From contig JAKSZT010053887.1 in NCBI GenBank assembly GCA_026826555.1, positions 67,205,346-67,269,345 of the forward strand: a stretch of DNA of 64,000 bases, given 5' to 3'. The DNA is from Tolypeutes matacus (Eukaryota > Chordata > Mammalia > Cingulata > Chlamyphoridae). Below are positions 47,481-60,819 of this stretch, one piece after another. Position numbers and translations under genes: made by a program. The notes under the pieces were generated by a model that worked only from the letters and a program-made list of their open reading frames with translations, was not told the origin of the DNA and did no database searches. How positions within the stretch are numbered: the first letter of the stretch is position 1; every line of letters starts with the position of its first letter.

Positions 47481-50284
47481 CAAAGGCATGCTAAAAAATC
47501 CAATATAATGTCAGTTTTTAGGCTGAAGCAGGGAAACACACGATCCCAAATAATATTGGACTAAATTGATTTAACAATTTTGGATGGCAATTTGACACTA
47601 TCTAGTAAAATTCTTTGAAGAGTTTTGCCTCATCCCATAAATTCTATTTACAGAACCTCATCCTATTTGTAAGAATATGACAAAGATGTTCATCTTAATT
47701 TTGGTCTTCCTATCAACATAAAGTGAATTCATCTTAAATGGTATATAAATTCAAAAATACACACACACACAACACAAAATACATATGCACACATACCATA
47801 TATATCTTTATTTAACTAGATTATTTCATCAAAAATGAAATATATCTTGAAAATATGTTTAGGGTAGAGATTACTTTTTTATTTAAAAAACAATTATGTA
47901 TGATATATATACATTTTCATGAGTAGCTATACATATATGTTTCAAAGTGCAAATAAGTTATTTCTCTGATAGTGATTAAATGTTTTCATCATTATGCTTC
48001 TTTGTTTATGAATTATTATTTTCATGATAGATATATGTTCCTTTAGTATTTAACATATTTAAATAATTTGAAAATATATTTATTATGTAGCTTATGTGTG
48101 CATACATGTAGAAGACAGGCATGCACATGAAAGCACATACAATTTAATCCATTACTAAAATTCCAGCTCCTATTACATTCTACTTACCTTTTACCACTTC
48201 TGTAGGCTGCTTGAAACTCAGTTGTCATTGATTGAGGAGAATCACTTCTATACCACCATAGAGAAATTCTGAACATGGATAATGAAGAGTTTGATGATAT
48301 TCCTATCAAACCTTTCTTGTTTTCTCCTCACTCAAGCTTGTCAGATTGAATTTGTAAAAAGTGTTTTGGTATTGATCTATCCTAGTTTCAGCACACCTGT
48401 TACTGAAGATTTCTTTTGGATTCCACATGGAAAGAATGATAATTAGAAAAGATTGTTTACTGTATTACTGCCAGAGAATGAAAATGAGTCTTTTGAATTA
48501 GAATTCTGATGGAAGCCTTAATTTTAAAATAGTAATTGAATAGGAAAATAATTTCAGTCCAAACTAGTATGTAATAATCATCTAAGAGGAATTAACAAAA
48601 AACAGGAACTTTTCCTCTTTTACCATGAAGAGCCATTAATGATCATTTAAAATACTTTAAAGAAGACTAATAGATTTACCTATATTAAAGGAAAACTGCG
48701 ATAATAAAGTATGCTTATGTAGTAGGGGAAATGGAATTGTAAAAACAGTTAAGAATTTATATCAAGACCATTATGGGTCCCCTTACCTCATATTCTACTT
48801 TTTTGACTTGTCAGAGGCATAAGTTATCAATTTCAAGACAATGAGAGATTCCACTGAGCTTTAAAGTGATATGAAATTGATGAATGTGCAAGTTTCATGC
48901 ACCATAGGACATTGTTCTACCCACCATATGGACAGAATCGGCAGTTTCAAGCTTCCTGTCTTTAGAATTACAGAATCAGTTAAGTCTTTACTTTGCCATT
49001 TAAAATTAACGATTCCCCTCCTCTTGTAAGGGCAGGATTACTTTCAAAATTTATTCTTGAATTTTTTATAGAAAATAAAAGCTTTTGTTTTGCTTTGGTA
49101 GATGCATGAAGCAGAATTCCAATTAATTTTAATTAGTATAATAAATGGCAAATGGACCAAATATATATATTTACAATTTAGCACATTATCACAATCAAAA
49201 GAAAATACACAGGTAATCGGTTATTATAATCAGAAATCGAATTGGTGAACATGGAATCATAATAAAAACACTACTTGGCTTATTTTAATTTTCTAACTGT
49301 TGTACATTGATAAGAAGGCTAGAAAGTTCTCTGATCTTACTATTTTTCTATATTTGGAGAAACTGGCCAGGATTATCAAGGTTATGTCACAAGCTGTGGC
49401 AGCAGGTGAAAATGGCCATGCTACCTAGAGTATGAATCATAGCTGATATACAAAATAAAATGGAAAGTTATGAGAGAAGAGCATATATGCATAGGTGAAA
49501 AAAGAAATCTCTGTGAGAAAATATAATATTTAATGTTTATAATATTAAAAAACAAAATGACAAAACCTTTGCTATGCAATTCAGTTAAAACAGTAATAAC
49601 AGTTCGGGAGTAGGTACTAAATAGTTGCAAATGGATATTAATTAAAGATATTTGGAAAACACAAATTCAGATTCTGTAGCAAATAATGGTGTAGAGCTCC
49701 CTAGCTCCCTATATGCCATAGCCAAATGATGCTCAATAATATTCAGGAAGGTTTTGACAAGTTGCAAAACATAAAATAATTTTTTGAGAATGACTAATTT
49801 CATCTTAAGATAAGGAAATTACCTACAATTCTACTGGAATTAGGCAAAAAATATAGTAAACCACAAAATAATTAGTGAGATTCTAATGTAAATTTTTATT
49901 TCCCCTTTTGAAAGAAATAGTGAAAATTTATCCCCAGATAGGAGGGAGGTCAGCAATATTTTCTATGGCCCCGAGGTGACTTTTCTGCCTTGCATAGCTT
50001 AGGCTTGCTAATCACATTCTCTAGGTCCCCTGTTAGACTGGGCTGGGCAGTTGCCCTCTTCTTACATTCAGTCCCATAAATCAAACCCAGTATGATTACG
50101 TTTTGTTTGGAGATCACTTTACTTACAATTTTATCAACTAGATGACTAATAAAGTATTGCTTCATTCCAACACTTTCTGCACGATGCTGAATGCCTTCTC
50201 TATTACATTTAAACTCTGTGTAAAGCCTTACTCTGTGCTTGGTGGATTTGTAGTTTTGCTTCTACATGACAATGCAAGAAACCT
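47481..50284. other. Mostly unique DNA, candidate conserved non-coding stretch
   Basis: No repeat or gene recognised. A short AC repeat lies at 47760-47778. Bases about 48780-49170 are less low-complexity and repeat-free. The frames at 49421-49630 (-) and 49950-50165 (-) show no motif. Confidence 0.35.
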
Positions 50285-50400
50285 CTTTTATCAATTTTAT
50301 TGATACACATTAATAAAGCATACAATCAATCAAAAGTGTACAATCCATCCAAAGTTTACAATCAATGGTATTTGGTATAATCACATAATTTTTCACAAAT
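50285..50400 (-). mobile_element. Old L1 3' end fragment
   Basis: The complement matches the terminal 115 bp of the L1 at 47165-47480: TTTTATTGATACAC at the left edge, then CAATCCATCCAAAGTTTACA. Only the 3' tip is present. Confidence 0.7.
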
Positions 50401-50594
50401 AAACTTCTTTTTGTTTAAGTCTCCAATGTGAAAAGATTTTTCCCATTAGCAGAAGATAGTCAACATTATAGCATAAATAGAATTGTTCAACCCCTATCCC
50501 TAGACTGTGACTCCCCACCAACCCTACAGCCAAAGTAACTCAGATTCTGTTCCCATTGAGCCCATGTCACTTGGACTTATAAGTGTTCAGAATT

Positions 50595-50805
50595 ACAGTG
50601 ATGGGGCTTTAATCCTGGCCTTCTCCCTTACATGGTTTGTGGGCTTGGGCAAATTATTTAATCTCTATGGCTAAGTTCGTTTATCTGTAAAATGGGGATG
50701 GTTTTAGTACCTACCTCAGAAGTTGATTTTAAAGAGCATAGGAATTAATGCTTCCAAAGAGCTCAGAATTTTGCTGGCACAAAATTAACTATTATTGGCC
50801 ATTTC
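50595..50805 (+). mobile_element. MIR SINE
   Basis: Contains the MIR core and 3' part in order: GGGCTTGGGCAAATTATTTAATCTC, then TTTATCTGTAAAATGGGGATGG, GTACCTACCTCAGAAG and AAAGAGCTCAGAATTTTGCTGGCAC. This ancient SINE predates the placental radiation. Confidence 0.85.
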
Positions 50806-50929
50806 TTGACCTTTTCACCATAGCATAATGGAAAACCTAGGCAATTATTTATATTAAGAATATAATTATGCTATAAATAAATATTATAAATTCCCAAGTA
50901 GCCATCAGAGTTTAAACTTGTTCTTTTAG

Positions 50930-51050
50930 AACTTTTATTATTATAAATGTTGTAGGTTTACAAAATAATCATGCATAAAATAGAGATTTCCATATACCAC
51001 CCTATTAACACCTTGCATCAGTGAACTGTTTTAACACGTAAACCTTTGCA
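50930..51050 (-). mobile_element. L1 3' UTR tip fragment
   Basis: ATAAAATAGAGATTTCCATA and CACCTTGCATCAGTG on the plus strand are the complement of an L1 3' UTR related to the 25466 copy. Short and diverged. Confidence 0.5.
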
Positions 51051-54000
51051 GAAATTGCATTGTTTTATTTAGCTATGTGTCAGCCTCAAACTTGCTCAAA
51101 TGTAAAGGGGCTAAACTTTTTGTTAATTTCATAAGGGAAAAAGACTGCCACTTCATAAAATTGTATAAATGACAAATTTCAAATCTTAATGTTACCACCT
51201 GCATCAGTAAGACTCCAACATCAACATATTTTTAAACATTTGAAATAAACACTGTGCAAATCAACTAAGGACAGGCAAAGTGACAGTGCCTGTGAAATTC
51301 ACTGCTTGTCTTTCCTTAGTAATGAGACAGACTGGTAACACTTCTATGCTCTAAATAACTAAACTTCACTAATGAAAACCCAAGTCTGTAAATTATATTT
51401 TATATGTAGCTGACTGGTAAGCAAATTTGATTTCATGCAAATATTTTGAAGTGGATTAGTTGATGGAGAAACAACATTTGAATGCTAATATCCTGCCTCT
51501 CTATATACACAAGATGAAAACTCCTTCAATCCACAGGAAAGTGTCAGCATTAATAAAGCAATGTCATGTAATACCTCCTCCATAGATGGCCTATATTGAC
51601 ATGAAAAGTTATAATGGGAGAAATTCAGAATGTTTCAGATATAAATAACCTTACTGTGTTAAGAAATTTTTATCAGGAAGAGGTAACTAAAGAGAAGGAA
51701 GAAATCACTGTGAAAACATTATTTCCATGTATCAATAATGGGACTTGTGTCAAAATGCATACTTTATTTTCATTATATAATTTTGGAAGTAACATTTATT
51801 AAATAATGGCATACCAGTGTGCAGAAAAATAATTCTGATTTGGAAGGTGTACATTTGGGAATAATAAAAGGGGGTTTATACTACCTATTAAACATCTTGA
51901 AAGCTCTTTAGAATTTGTTTCAATAATGGAATATAACACAATTTGAACATATTTTTAGCTTAACTGATGAAGACTTTTGTTAAGGGGCTGACATTTTTTG
52001 TTGAGGTTTAATCTTTTTATCTTTTAACAATAACTACTCCTTCCTCAGAGTAGTTACTACGTAGGAAGTTGTAGTTTTTACTATTTATTCAATTCCCAAA
52101 GAAGATGCCTTTGCCTATTTTATAGACTAAATGATTCAATTTTAATTGAATGGTATAAATTTGCATATGTGTTTGCCTTTGTGTATAGTTGAAGTATTTC
52201 TACAAAAAGGATTACTAAGAAGCCAACCTAATAAAGGAACTTTCAAAGAAATCATACTATTGCAATCTCAAATGTCAAACTATTTGATCTTGTTAAAAAT
52301 TTATCAAAAATAAATATTTTAAATATGTCTTAAGTCTCCTGCTTTCTCATTGGAATGGACTTCATTTACCACTGTCCTCCACTCTGGTGTCTGGTTTTCC
52401 ATTCTACTGATAGCTATTGGTACCCACATCACTAACTTAAAAACACTCAAATATCTTTCTGTAAGATATATACATTCCCACTAAAACAAAATTAAGAATG
52501 GAGCAAAAAGGAGAGGTAGTGCAATGCATTTTTTAAAGTACAAAATCAGATTTTCACGTGGCCTACCTGAGTATGTTAAAATCTTGGGCACAAGGCTTAG
52601 GACATACTTTCATAGCTCCTGTTGTGGAGTCCGGCTTCTGAACAAAAATTCTATGTATAATATTTCAGGCTCTAGCATAGGCAAGAGCTATGCCTGGCAA
52701 GCCTCACAAGGGAAAACTGCACTCTGCTCACAGACTTGTTGCACAAGATAAAGTATTGCAATCTCTAAAGGGCGGTGCAGTAAAGGACTCAGAACTCAGC
52801 CTCCCTGACTGGTCATGCTCTAGTATGTATCTACATTCCTAACTGAGGCTTCCTTAGCTGATTCTACTAAGACATCCTTATAGGGTAGGGGTGGGGATGC
52901 TTTGAAGACATTTTCACCACTCTGACTTTTCTGCTCCTAGACCACCTTCCTACCCACCACTCCCTCTCACCCAACCTCTATTCTCCGAGACCACAGAACT
53001 GCAGGAGTCTTTTTGAGGGGGACTTCCTCTACAGCGATACACCTGATGGCACAGTTTCATTGGGGAGAACAGAACAGCGGGGAGCAGGTGCTTTTTCTTC
53101 AGTTTGACCTTTGCTTATACTATTGTAGAAAGTGATTAAAGGCTTCACCGTTATTTCCATTTTGAGTTTATTGTTTTTTTCATTGGCTACTGTTCATACC
53201 TGGTAGCTCAGCTAAGCCCTTGATAGCTGTAAAGAACTGAGATAGAGCATGATGCTCTAGGGTCATTCCTTCTTCCAAATATACACCTGTATATCCAAGG
53301 AAATAGTTTTATTGACTTTGAATTTTTGAAGCTCATTAGAAATTTCTAGAACTACAAGAAAAGATAATTGCATACAATGAATTGTTTCAACATAGAGTGG
53401 CTGTTTCAAAGAACATTGAACTGAAACCCTTTCACAATACATATGTGTATATTGGTTTCCTTTAATGTTACACTTTCAAAGATAGTGCTGCTTGGCTATA
53501 TATTGCGATGTGTTCCATTAGGCTCTTAAGGGAGCTGTAATTGTTTGCTCAGCTGGACTGATAAGTAATCAAGGAAACAGATGATGATCCTAAGTCATTC
53601 TAAACCTATTACAACAAAGCCATTTGAAGTGAACTCTGACAATGAGATTACATTCCTCTCAGACCTATATTAAGACCAAAGGCAAAGAGGCAATTTCAAT
53701 TGTACCGATTTGTAACTGGATGTGTATAAACTGCAAGAAGAGCATTCATCATGGTAGATGATTTTGTTCTGTTTCTAAATATCTTGTAGAAAAAGTCAAT
53801 TACTTTTTTTGTTTATTTTAAATTCTGGAACATTTTTTAAGTTTTGGCTTAAGCTCTGATTATATAAAATTAAATGGAAAATGCAAAAGTCATTTTTTGT
53901 GGTAGCTGATCTTATCTATGTGAGAGTCCAATGGCTTAGGCAAGTTGCAGCAAAGTTCAAATTATTTGAATAGAAGATTGGACTTTATTTTGTGGACAAT

Positions 54001-54744
54001 GAAAGGGCACTGAATATATTTAAATGATGCTTTTTGGGAACTTAATCTGTAAAATGGCACTTGAGAAGGCCTACTTGAGGTAAACTTCTCTGTGTAGAGG
54101 TGACTCATTGGCACTATTCAAATCATTAAACATAGGTTAGTTTACTTGCTTTTTGCAGGTCACTAAAGGAATGTGAGGGAGGACAAGTTGGGTTGTAAGC
54201 ACTAAGAAACAGAATCTGATGTTTTCAGTTAAAGGACTTGAAAACTTGGGTCCAGTCATCTTTGTCTTGATGTTCCCAGACAAAATAAGCATATGGTCAT
54301 GGTTCTTTGAGTTCCACTCTTTTTCCCACAAATGACAATAATCCAATCACTGTAGAAACACCACGATAGATGGAATCATAGTCATCCATTGCAATAATCA
54401 AAGATTTAGCTGGTATTCTTGTGAGAGACTTATGGACTTAGTCAGATAAGAAACAAGTGAGGAATATTTGCACCTGTTGGGTTAAGGTCTATAGATTTAA
54501 AAAAATTAATAAAATAAGACAGAAACTGGAAATTTTAACATTTGGTACTTGCCTATTACTATTCTCCTGCTTGCTCACTCTGCTTCTTTGCTGTTCCTCA
54601 AGGACCCTCAAGGACTCACTCTTCCCTCTGCAGGCAATGTTCTTTTCCCAGATGGCTCTCCTTCACCTTAATAGATGACAACTAACAACTTGCCCATTCC
54701 CTGTGGCCTGATATAACTAAGTAGATTATATATGGAGGTTATTG
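51051..54744. other. Unique DNA without recognised gene
   Basis: No exon-like frame, splice-bounded motif or repeat family is recognised. The longest frames are 75 codons or less. Bases 52860-53060 are somewhat richer in G+C. Bases 53500-53700 are repeat-free with balanced composition and could be conserved non-coding DNA, which a single sequence cannot show. Confidence 0.35.
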
Positions 54745-54950
54745 TTTGTCAGGCATTGCTGTAAGCACTTTAGAGTAGTTCATTCGGCCATGTGAAGGAT
54801 GTCCTACAATCATCCCCATAGTACAAATAAGGTAAATGAAGCTGTAAAGAGATTAAGTAACTTGCCAAAAGTTATATAGCTACAAACTACAGAGGAAATG
54901 GAGTGGATCCAGAAACCATGCTCTCAACCATCACATTCTGCCATCCTATA
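54745..54950 (-). mobile_element. MIR SINE
   Basis: The plus strand is the complement of MIR: ATCATCCCCATAGTACAAATAAGG, AGATTAAGTAACTTGCCAAAAG, then ATATAGCTACAAACTACAGAGG and ACCATGCTCTCAACCATCACATTCTGCC. The order fits MIR from 3' to 5'. Confidence 0.85.
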
Positions 54951-54954
54951 TAAG

Positions 54955-55075
54955 TGTCATAAGAACAGGTATTTGGTCTATTTTATTCACTACCATATTC
55001 CCAATAGCTATAATAGTGTCTGTCTTGTGGTGACACTTATTTTCAGAAGGTGTGAATGAACTAGAACTTTTGCAC
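54955..55075 (+). mobile_element. L2-like LINE 3' end
   Basis: Matches the L2 terminal pattern in diverged form: AGGTATTTGGTCTATTTTATTCACTACC, CCCAATAGCTATAATAGTGTCTG, ending GGTGTGAATGAACTAG. Adjacent to a MIR, as is common for these partners. Confidence 0.6.
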
Positions 55076-55919
55076 TAAAAGTGAATCTTGATGAAAAACA
55101 TTGCTAAGACATCAACATATTTCACTAGGAGTTGTCCTGTGAAAAGAAAATGGAAGTTCACTTTACAAAAGCTTATATTTATAATTTCTTATTTGTATGT
55201 CTAATTAATTTAATTTTCATATATGATTAAATCTATTTTGAGGTATTATTTTTAATCTTTTAAATATCAGAAATAAATACCCAGCATTAAAACTTTTAAT
55301 CATACATTTTAAGGAGAAGAATCTGAGCAGGTGGAAATCAAAAATATTTTCAGTCATGGCTTTTGTACTCACAAAGTACATTATGTTTGCATAGTTTACA
55401 AAATGGTACGTGTTTTTGATCAACCATAGACCAATTAGCCTATGAACAATTGTTGCCTTTGTCAATTTGTGGCACAATAAAACAATATTTTCCCTCCAAT
55501 TGTCATTATATACTTTCAAATGAGATTACATTGAAATTCATTATATATAATATGTTGCAAATCATATGAATCATTTTTTTAATTTGGAGGATTCATGTTT
55601 TTGGAAAGAAAAATCAAAGAAATAGGCAGATCCAACACATACTTTTTTTTGTCTTTAAATATCATCATAGGCCTCAGCTAAGAAAATGTTCTTTAGAAGA
55701 TACAATTGCTATATACAAGTAAATTTACAAGCCTTATTTCAAGTAAATAAATTATTATTAACTGGAATCTATTGAGATCATGAAGAATGAAAATATATTT
55801 CAAATTCTTACAAAGCTTATGTCCCTAAAACTGGAGTTTTATACAAATATTGGAAGTTGCCAAGCTACTTGAAACAAAAATGTAAGGCATTGTGATACCA
55901 AACAACAGTCTCTAAGAAA
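55076..55919. other. Unique AT-rich DNA
   Basis: Nothing recognised. The 100-codon minus-strand frame at 55217-55519 has no domain or signal and is treated as chance. Confidence 0.35.
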
Positions 55920-55924
55920 TATGG

Positions 55925-56365
55925 GGTTTTAGTATGCCAAAGGGTTACCAATACAAAGTAGCAGATATGGGTTGGCTTTTATAAAAGGGATTTATTTGGG
56001 GTAAAGATTATTCTTTCAAGACTGACCATGAAAAGTCCAACTCAATGTACTTTATATCACAGAAGTCAGCTGCCACATGGTGAAGCAAGATAGCTGCCAA
56101 GCTCTGCCAAGGTCTCCAGCTTTCCGCATTAAAAGGTAAACCTGGCATATGGCTTGCCTCTTGCTGGGCCTCCTTTCTCAGTCTTGGTGTCTCCCTTTTT
56201 CTGTGTCTCCATATTAATCAGATCCAGCAAAAGGGTGGAGACTCAACTTGAGTCACGCCTCACTGATGTAGTCCAATTGAAAGGGTCACATACCCAGAGG
56301 AATGGATTATTTCACAAACATAATCTTTCTGTTTTGGGGATTCACAAAATAATTTTAAACTGTCA
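55925..56365 (-). mobile_element. MaLR LTR, left LTR of inverted-LTR element
   Basis: Minus strand begins TGACAGTTTAAAATT at 56365 and ends CTAAAACC at 55925 (the final CA mutated). AAATAAATCCC near the end is the polyA region. TATGG at 55920-55924 is the outer target duplication, repeated at 57725-57729. Confidence 0.85.
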
Positions 56366-57134
56366 CGCTCTACCCTCTCTGTAGCCTGGGATGGCCATAC
56401 TCTCTCTGAACAACAGGCTGGAAAATCCACTTTCTTCAAATGCTGGAGAAAACTCAACCTTTCACTCCACATGGTTGGGGATCCCCCTCTTGGCCCAAGG
56501 AGATGTCTTAATTTTAGACCTCAGCTTCCATGGTTTTCCTTTTGAAGCTGTTTTTCCTTCAATCTCTCCTCTCCCTGTTCCTTTTAGTCCAGGCTGACCA
56601 TGGTTTTGTTCCTACAGATCTCACAAAAAGCTTGTTGGTTTAGCATACAGGAAACAGGGGTCCAAGCCATCAGACAGTTAAGACTTTTCACAAGTCCTTC
56701 CTGGATAACTGCATTTACAATCATGATTTACAAGTTCCAAATTTAGTTATGTCCTCACATGGTGCATTATTTTCTGGGGGCTTGTTTTCTGGAAGCTTGG
56801 AATTTCTGAAATCATTAGCCTCTGGTTTATTTGTGCCCAGCAGTTTAGTTCTCATCTTGTCTCTTTCCTCTGGCATTTTGTTATAAGCTGCAAGAAGCCA
56901 CATTTTCCACATTTAATTTGGAAATCTCCTCAGCTGAATGTCTAAGCTCATCCTTTTCAAATCCTGACTTCCATCTAACATAAGGAGTCAATTTTGCCAA
57001 CTTTTCTGCCACTTTAAAACAAGGATTGGCTTTCCTCCAGTTTCTAATAATAGTTTAATCATTTCCTTCTAACTCCTCACCAGAAAGAACTTTAGGGTCC
57101 ATATTCATATCAACAGTCTCTTCAAAGCAATCTA
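56366..57134 (-). mobile_element. MaLR internal region, 3' half
   Basis: Minus-strand MaLR internal sequence. A purine tract (AGAGAGGGTAGAGCG) abuts the LTR start at 56365. The part near 57060-57120 (CTCCTCACCAGAAAGAACTT and CAACAGTCTCTTCAAAGC) is the complement of a familiar MaLR internal segment. About 770 bp remain; the 5' half and the normal 5' LTR are missing. No open gene. Confidence 0.7.
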
Positions 57135-57724
57135 CAAATCTCCAAAAGAGAAAGATTATATTTGTGAGCTAATATACATTCCTACATGTGTGAGACAGTT
57201 TCAATTGGACTACATCAGGGAGGTGTTACTCAGGTTGGGTGTCTGTCCTCTTGCTAAATCTTATTAAAATGGAGACTCAGAGAGAGACACATGCAGTAAA
57301 AGTGAGCCACCATATTTGACCCTCCATGTGATAGAAAGTTTGCAGTTGAGGTGCAAGGACAGAAGCCCCTGAGAGGCAAAATGAGCAGAGGCCCAGGGAT
57401 AGATGAGCCTTATGCCTGATAGTTTACATCTAAACTTGGGAAGAACATGGAGAAGTCAAGTCTGAGAGAGCAGGCCAGATAAGAGATAAGCCTTATGCCA
57501 GGTTTGCCTATAGCTGCAGAAAGGCAGAGGCCTTGGCAGAGATCAGCAGCCATCTTGTTCCACCATATGGCAGTGGACTTCCATAAGAGAGAACCTCTTC
57601 TGGTGCCTTAAGTTGGATTTACATAGTTTTGGAACTGTAAGCTTTTACCCCTAATAAATCCTTTTTATAAAAACCAACCCATTTCTGGTCCTTTGCATCA
57701 GCAGCCTTTTGGCAAACTAAAACA
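57135..57724 (+). mobile_element. MaLR LTR in opposite orientation, right end
   Basis: Plus-strand LTR of the same family as 55925-56365. It begins within the LTR at AAATCTCCAAAAGAGAAAG (first 25 bp or so absent) and ends in CTAAAACA at 57724, directly followed by TATGG. AATAAATCC near 57654 is the polyA region. Its orientation is reversed relative to the left LTR. Confidence 0.85.
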
Positions 57725-57729
57725 TATGG

Positions 57730-60700
57730 TTTCACTTTTTATTTTTGGTTAACCTTAAACTTTCAGATTACTGCACAATTATCAGGTACTTCCCTCACAA
57801 GGAATGGTTTCTACAGAAAGCTCTTCTTCAGAAGTTCTGAGAAACTTAGGTTTTGGAACCTAAGACCTTAGAAATAAGGCTTGGCTTCTTCAATAAATGG
57901 AGAAAATTTTTCTGTTTGGATGGTAGGTTTAAGAGAAAAATATATTATTTAGGGATCTGATGATGGTAATATATGAGTGTACTCACCAAAATCAATATAA
58001 GGTAGTGAATGAAATAATGCTATAAAAACTAAAGTAGAGACTCCATTCCTGAAAAGATATTATCAGCCACAGAAACAATGTATTAAAGTTATGTGACTGT
58101 GGCTGACATTTGGGAATTGAGGTGAAGATAATAAACTCTTGTTAGAGGAGGCACTTTGTTTTAAGAATAACACTTTCCAATTGTTCATTTTAATATGTGC
58201 CATCTGTTCTTTCTTGGGGGAAACAAAAACTCTTTGAAAATTCAGGCTATATTCTATGCTTACAGTGAACCACCTAATTTACTAGAACAAAGACAAAATC
58301 TGTTTTAAACAAAACACAACATTGCTTTCTTGAGCTGTTTCTTGTTTAACTGGCTGCTCCTACCATTGAAAATTATGGCAGTTTCTGAAATTATTTAACT
58401 ATGCAAATTTGTAAGTGAGCTTTAAGAGTACACTAAAATAATTGAGATATTTTGCTCAGCCTTTATTATGTCCACCTCAGCAATAACTTAAGATATCTGA
58501 TTTTTAAAAAAAGTTGTGATACCAAAAATGTAAAGAGGAATTAGGAGACACAAGTTCTTCTGTTCTTCCCTGGATTTAAAGTAACATAGTGTTTGACATT
58601 CTATAAATAATTTTGATTTTTTGGACCATTAAATGGGTACATGTTAACAAAAACCAAAAATCAAGAAGAAAACAACTAAAACAAAAATTACCTCAAGGGG
58701 CTATTGTGAATATTAAATTAAATTAAAAATTAAAATGGTAAAAATCATTTATTCCTGTTTTATTGCTTATTTTTATATATTACCAAATATTCCCTGAAAT
58801 CATTCTAAACATTTTTAAGTTATAGCTCTGAAATATCTCTCCCTGATATTTCATCAGAATAATACTTCAATCAGAATTTTGGCTGTTCTGGTCCCCTGTA
58901 ACTCTCTGGTTAACACACTTCTCTATTTCAGTTTATGTTCTAAATTATTTTTAAGTTTACCTGTCTAAAGCAGCGATTTAATCACATTAAATTTTTGGTT
59001 TAAATGTGCCCATGATTCCTTCTTTCATAAAATAAATTGCAAACCTTTTGTTACAACCTTCATATCTTTCAGCATTTGATTCCAGGCTCAACCTTAGTTC
59101 AAGAATGTTACTTTTGTCCACGTAATGGTGTGAAAAGAAAACATTATTAAAGACACCCACACTGGTATAAGCAAGGAGGCGGCTTGCCAATAAGAGGTCC
59201 TAGTCGATCTAAATCATGAGGCCTAAGGTCAACAATATCTCTTTCTACTGGAAACTTAGGACCTCCTCCCCATCAGCTGGGAAGCTTTTCTCACTCATTA
59301 CAGTCAAATGGGACTATCTATTAATCCTTTTGAGTTTTTCTCATTCCCTGTTCAGTTCCAAGCTGTGTTTGCTACTGCAAATGACCTTGACTTTCTCCAT
59401 TATTGAAATGAGTAAAGGGAAGAGCAAATATTATTTCTCCATGAATCATTTCTAAAACCCTCCCATTTAGAATTAATCTCTTTTCCTCCTCTCTATTTCC
59501 TTACCACTTTTTATTATAGAACTTACCGTTGTCTTATACTCTGATTATCTCATGATTTTCATGACTGTTTCTCCTTCAGAAGCCTAAAGCAAGGCTCAGG
59601 TTTCATTCATCCTTTTTTTCCTATACAGTGCCTGTCTTCATGCCCCTTTATGGAATAAATAATCAGTACGTATTTGGTTCAATCAACTGAAAGGCAGAAT
59701 AAACAAAGTTTTTCATGTAATTGTTGTTAGAGAAATCTGAGGCCAAAGTAAGTTTTAGACCTTTGTATGAAAGTTAACTTTCTGTTAAGGTTCTTGCTCA
59801 ATCATTTATTTTGCATTTATGTAAAAAATCTCACAATAATTAATGTATTTGTCACTTTTCATTAATTTTGACTGGAAATTATAGAGCAGAATTGTTCTGC
59901 ATGCGTAAGTCATTCTTTGCTTATGAATACTTTCTTCTTTTAAACTATATATTTATTTCTGCTCCATGTGCTCTGAATTTCTCTTGAATGCTAGTTATCT
60001 ATATACTATTCTTCCAGAGTTTAAATCCCATATTTCTCATATCCAAGTTCTCCAATACCACTGTAACTATCTAGTGCAGTTTATGGCACATAGTACTTCA
60101 AATAGGTGAAGGAATGAACGAAACACTTAAGAAATTTTGAAATTTTCAAAGAAAAGAAATAGATTTAAGGAGATAAATTTTTTTTCTAAAAATTCTTCAA
60201 ACTCTTTTAAAAAGTCACAAAAGTTTCAGTTACCTTGGAAAAAGAGGAAACATTAATTTTAGATGATTTCCCTTTCAAATATTAAAGCCAATAAAACTTG
60301 TATATTTACAAAATAACCAACATTAATCAAGTAAAAATGCTTGAAGTTCTATGATTGTCTAAGCTACATTATCACAATTTGGCAAAAGCAATTATTGGAA
60401 AGTAGAACAATTTATGGCTGTTAGTACTTTTAGTAAGCTTCATTATTCTCATTGGAATGAGAAGACTCATTCCAATCTAAATTATTAAGGTATATATCAC
60501 CTAGCATCTATGGTAGTAGTTGACTTGAAGTGAATTAGTCTGTCTTTATTTTGTTACTAGTAGTTAGAAATGTATAACATCATGAATATTACCAATATTA
60601 ACGTCCCTCTTGGAAATATTATCAGGAGAGTTGAAGAAGCCAAGTGGCTCTAAAATAGCAATCACCCCAATAAAAGCTGCCCTCAGTTTTTAGGAAAGGC

Positions 60701-60819
60701 ATGTAGATAGGTAGTGTATAGGGATGTTGCTTTGGTCCATAGCAAATGTACTTGCAGTTAAGTGTCAGTTTGACATTGTACACTGACGATGCAATCTTAG
60801 AAATAATTGAAAAAATATA
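57730..60819. other. Mostly unique DNA with weak L2-like pieces
   Basis: No gene supported. Bases about 59560-59690 and 60040-60130 resemble decayed L2 3' ends (the second with AGTTTATGGCACATAGTACT). The rest shows no recognised pattern. Longest frame 79 codons at 59216-59455. Confidence 0.35.

Noticed and set aside
55217..55519. 100-codon minus-strand frame in unique DNA
   Set aside because: AT-rich, no signal or domain, no splice or promoter context; consistent with chance.
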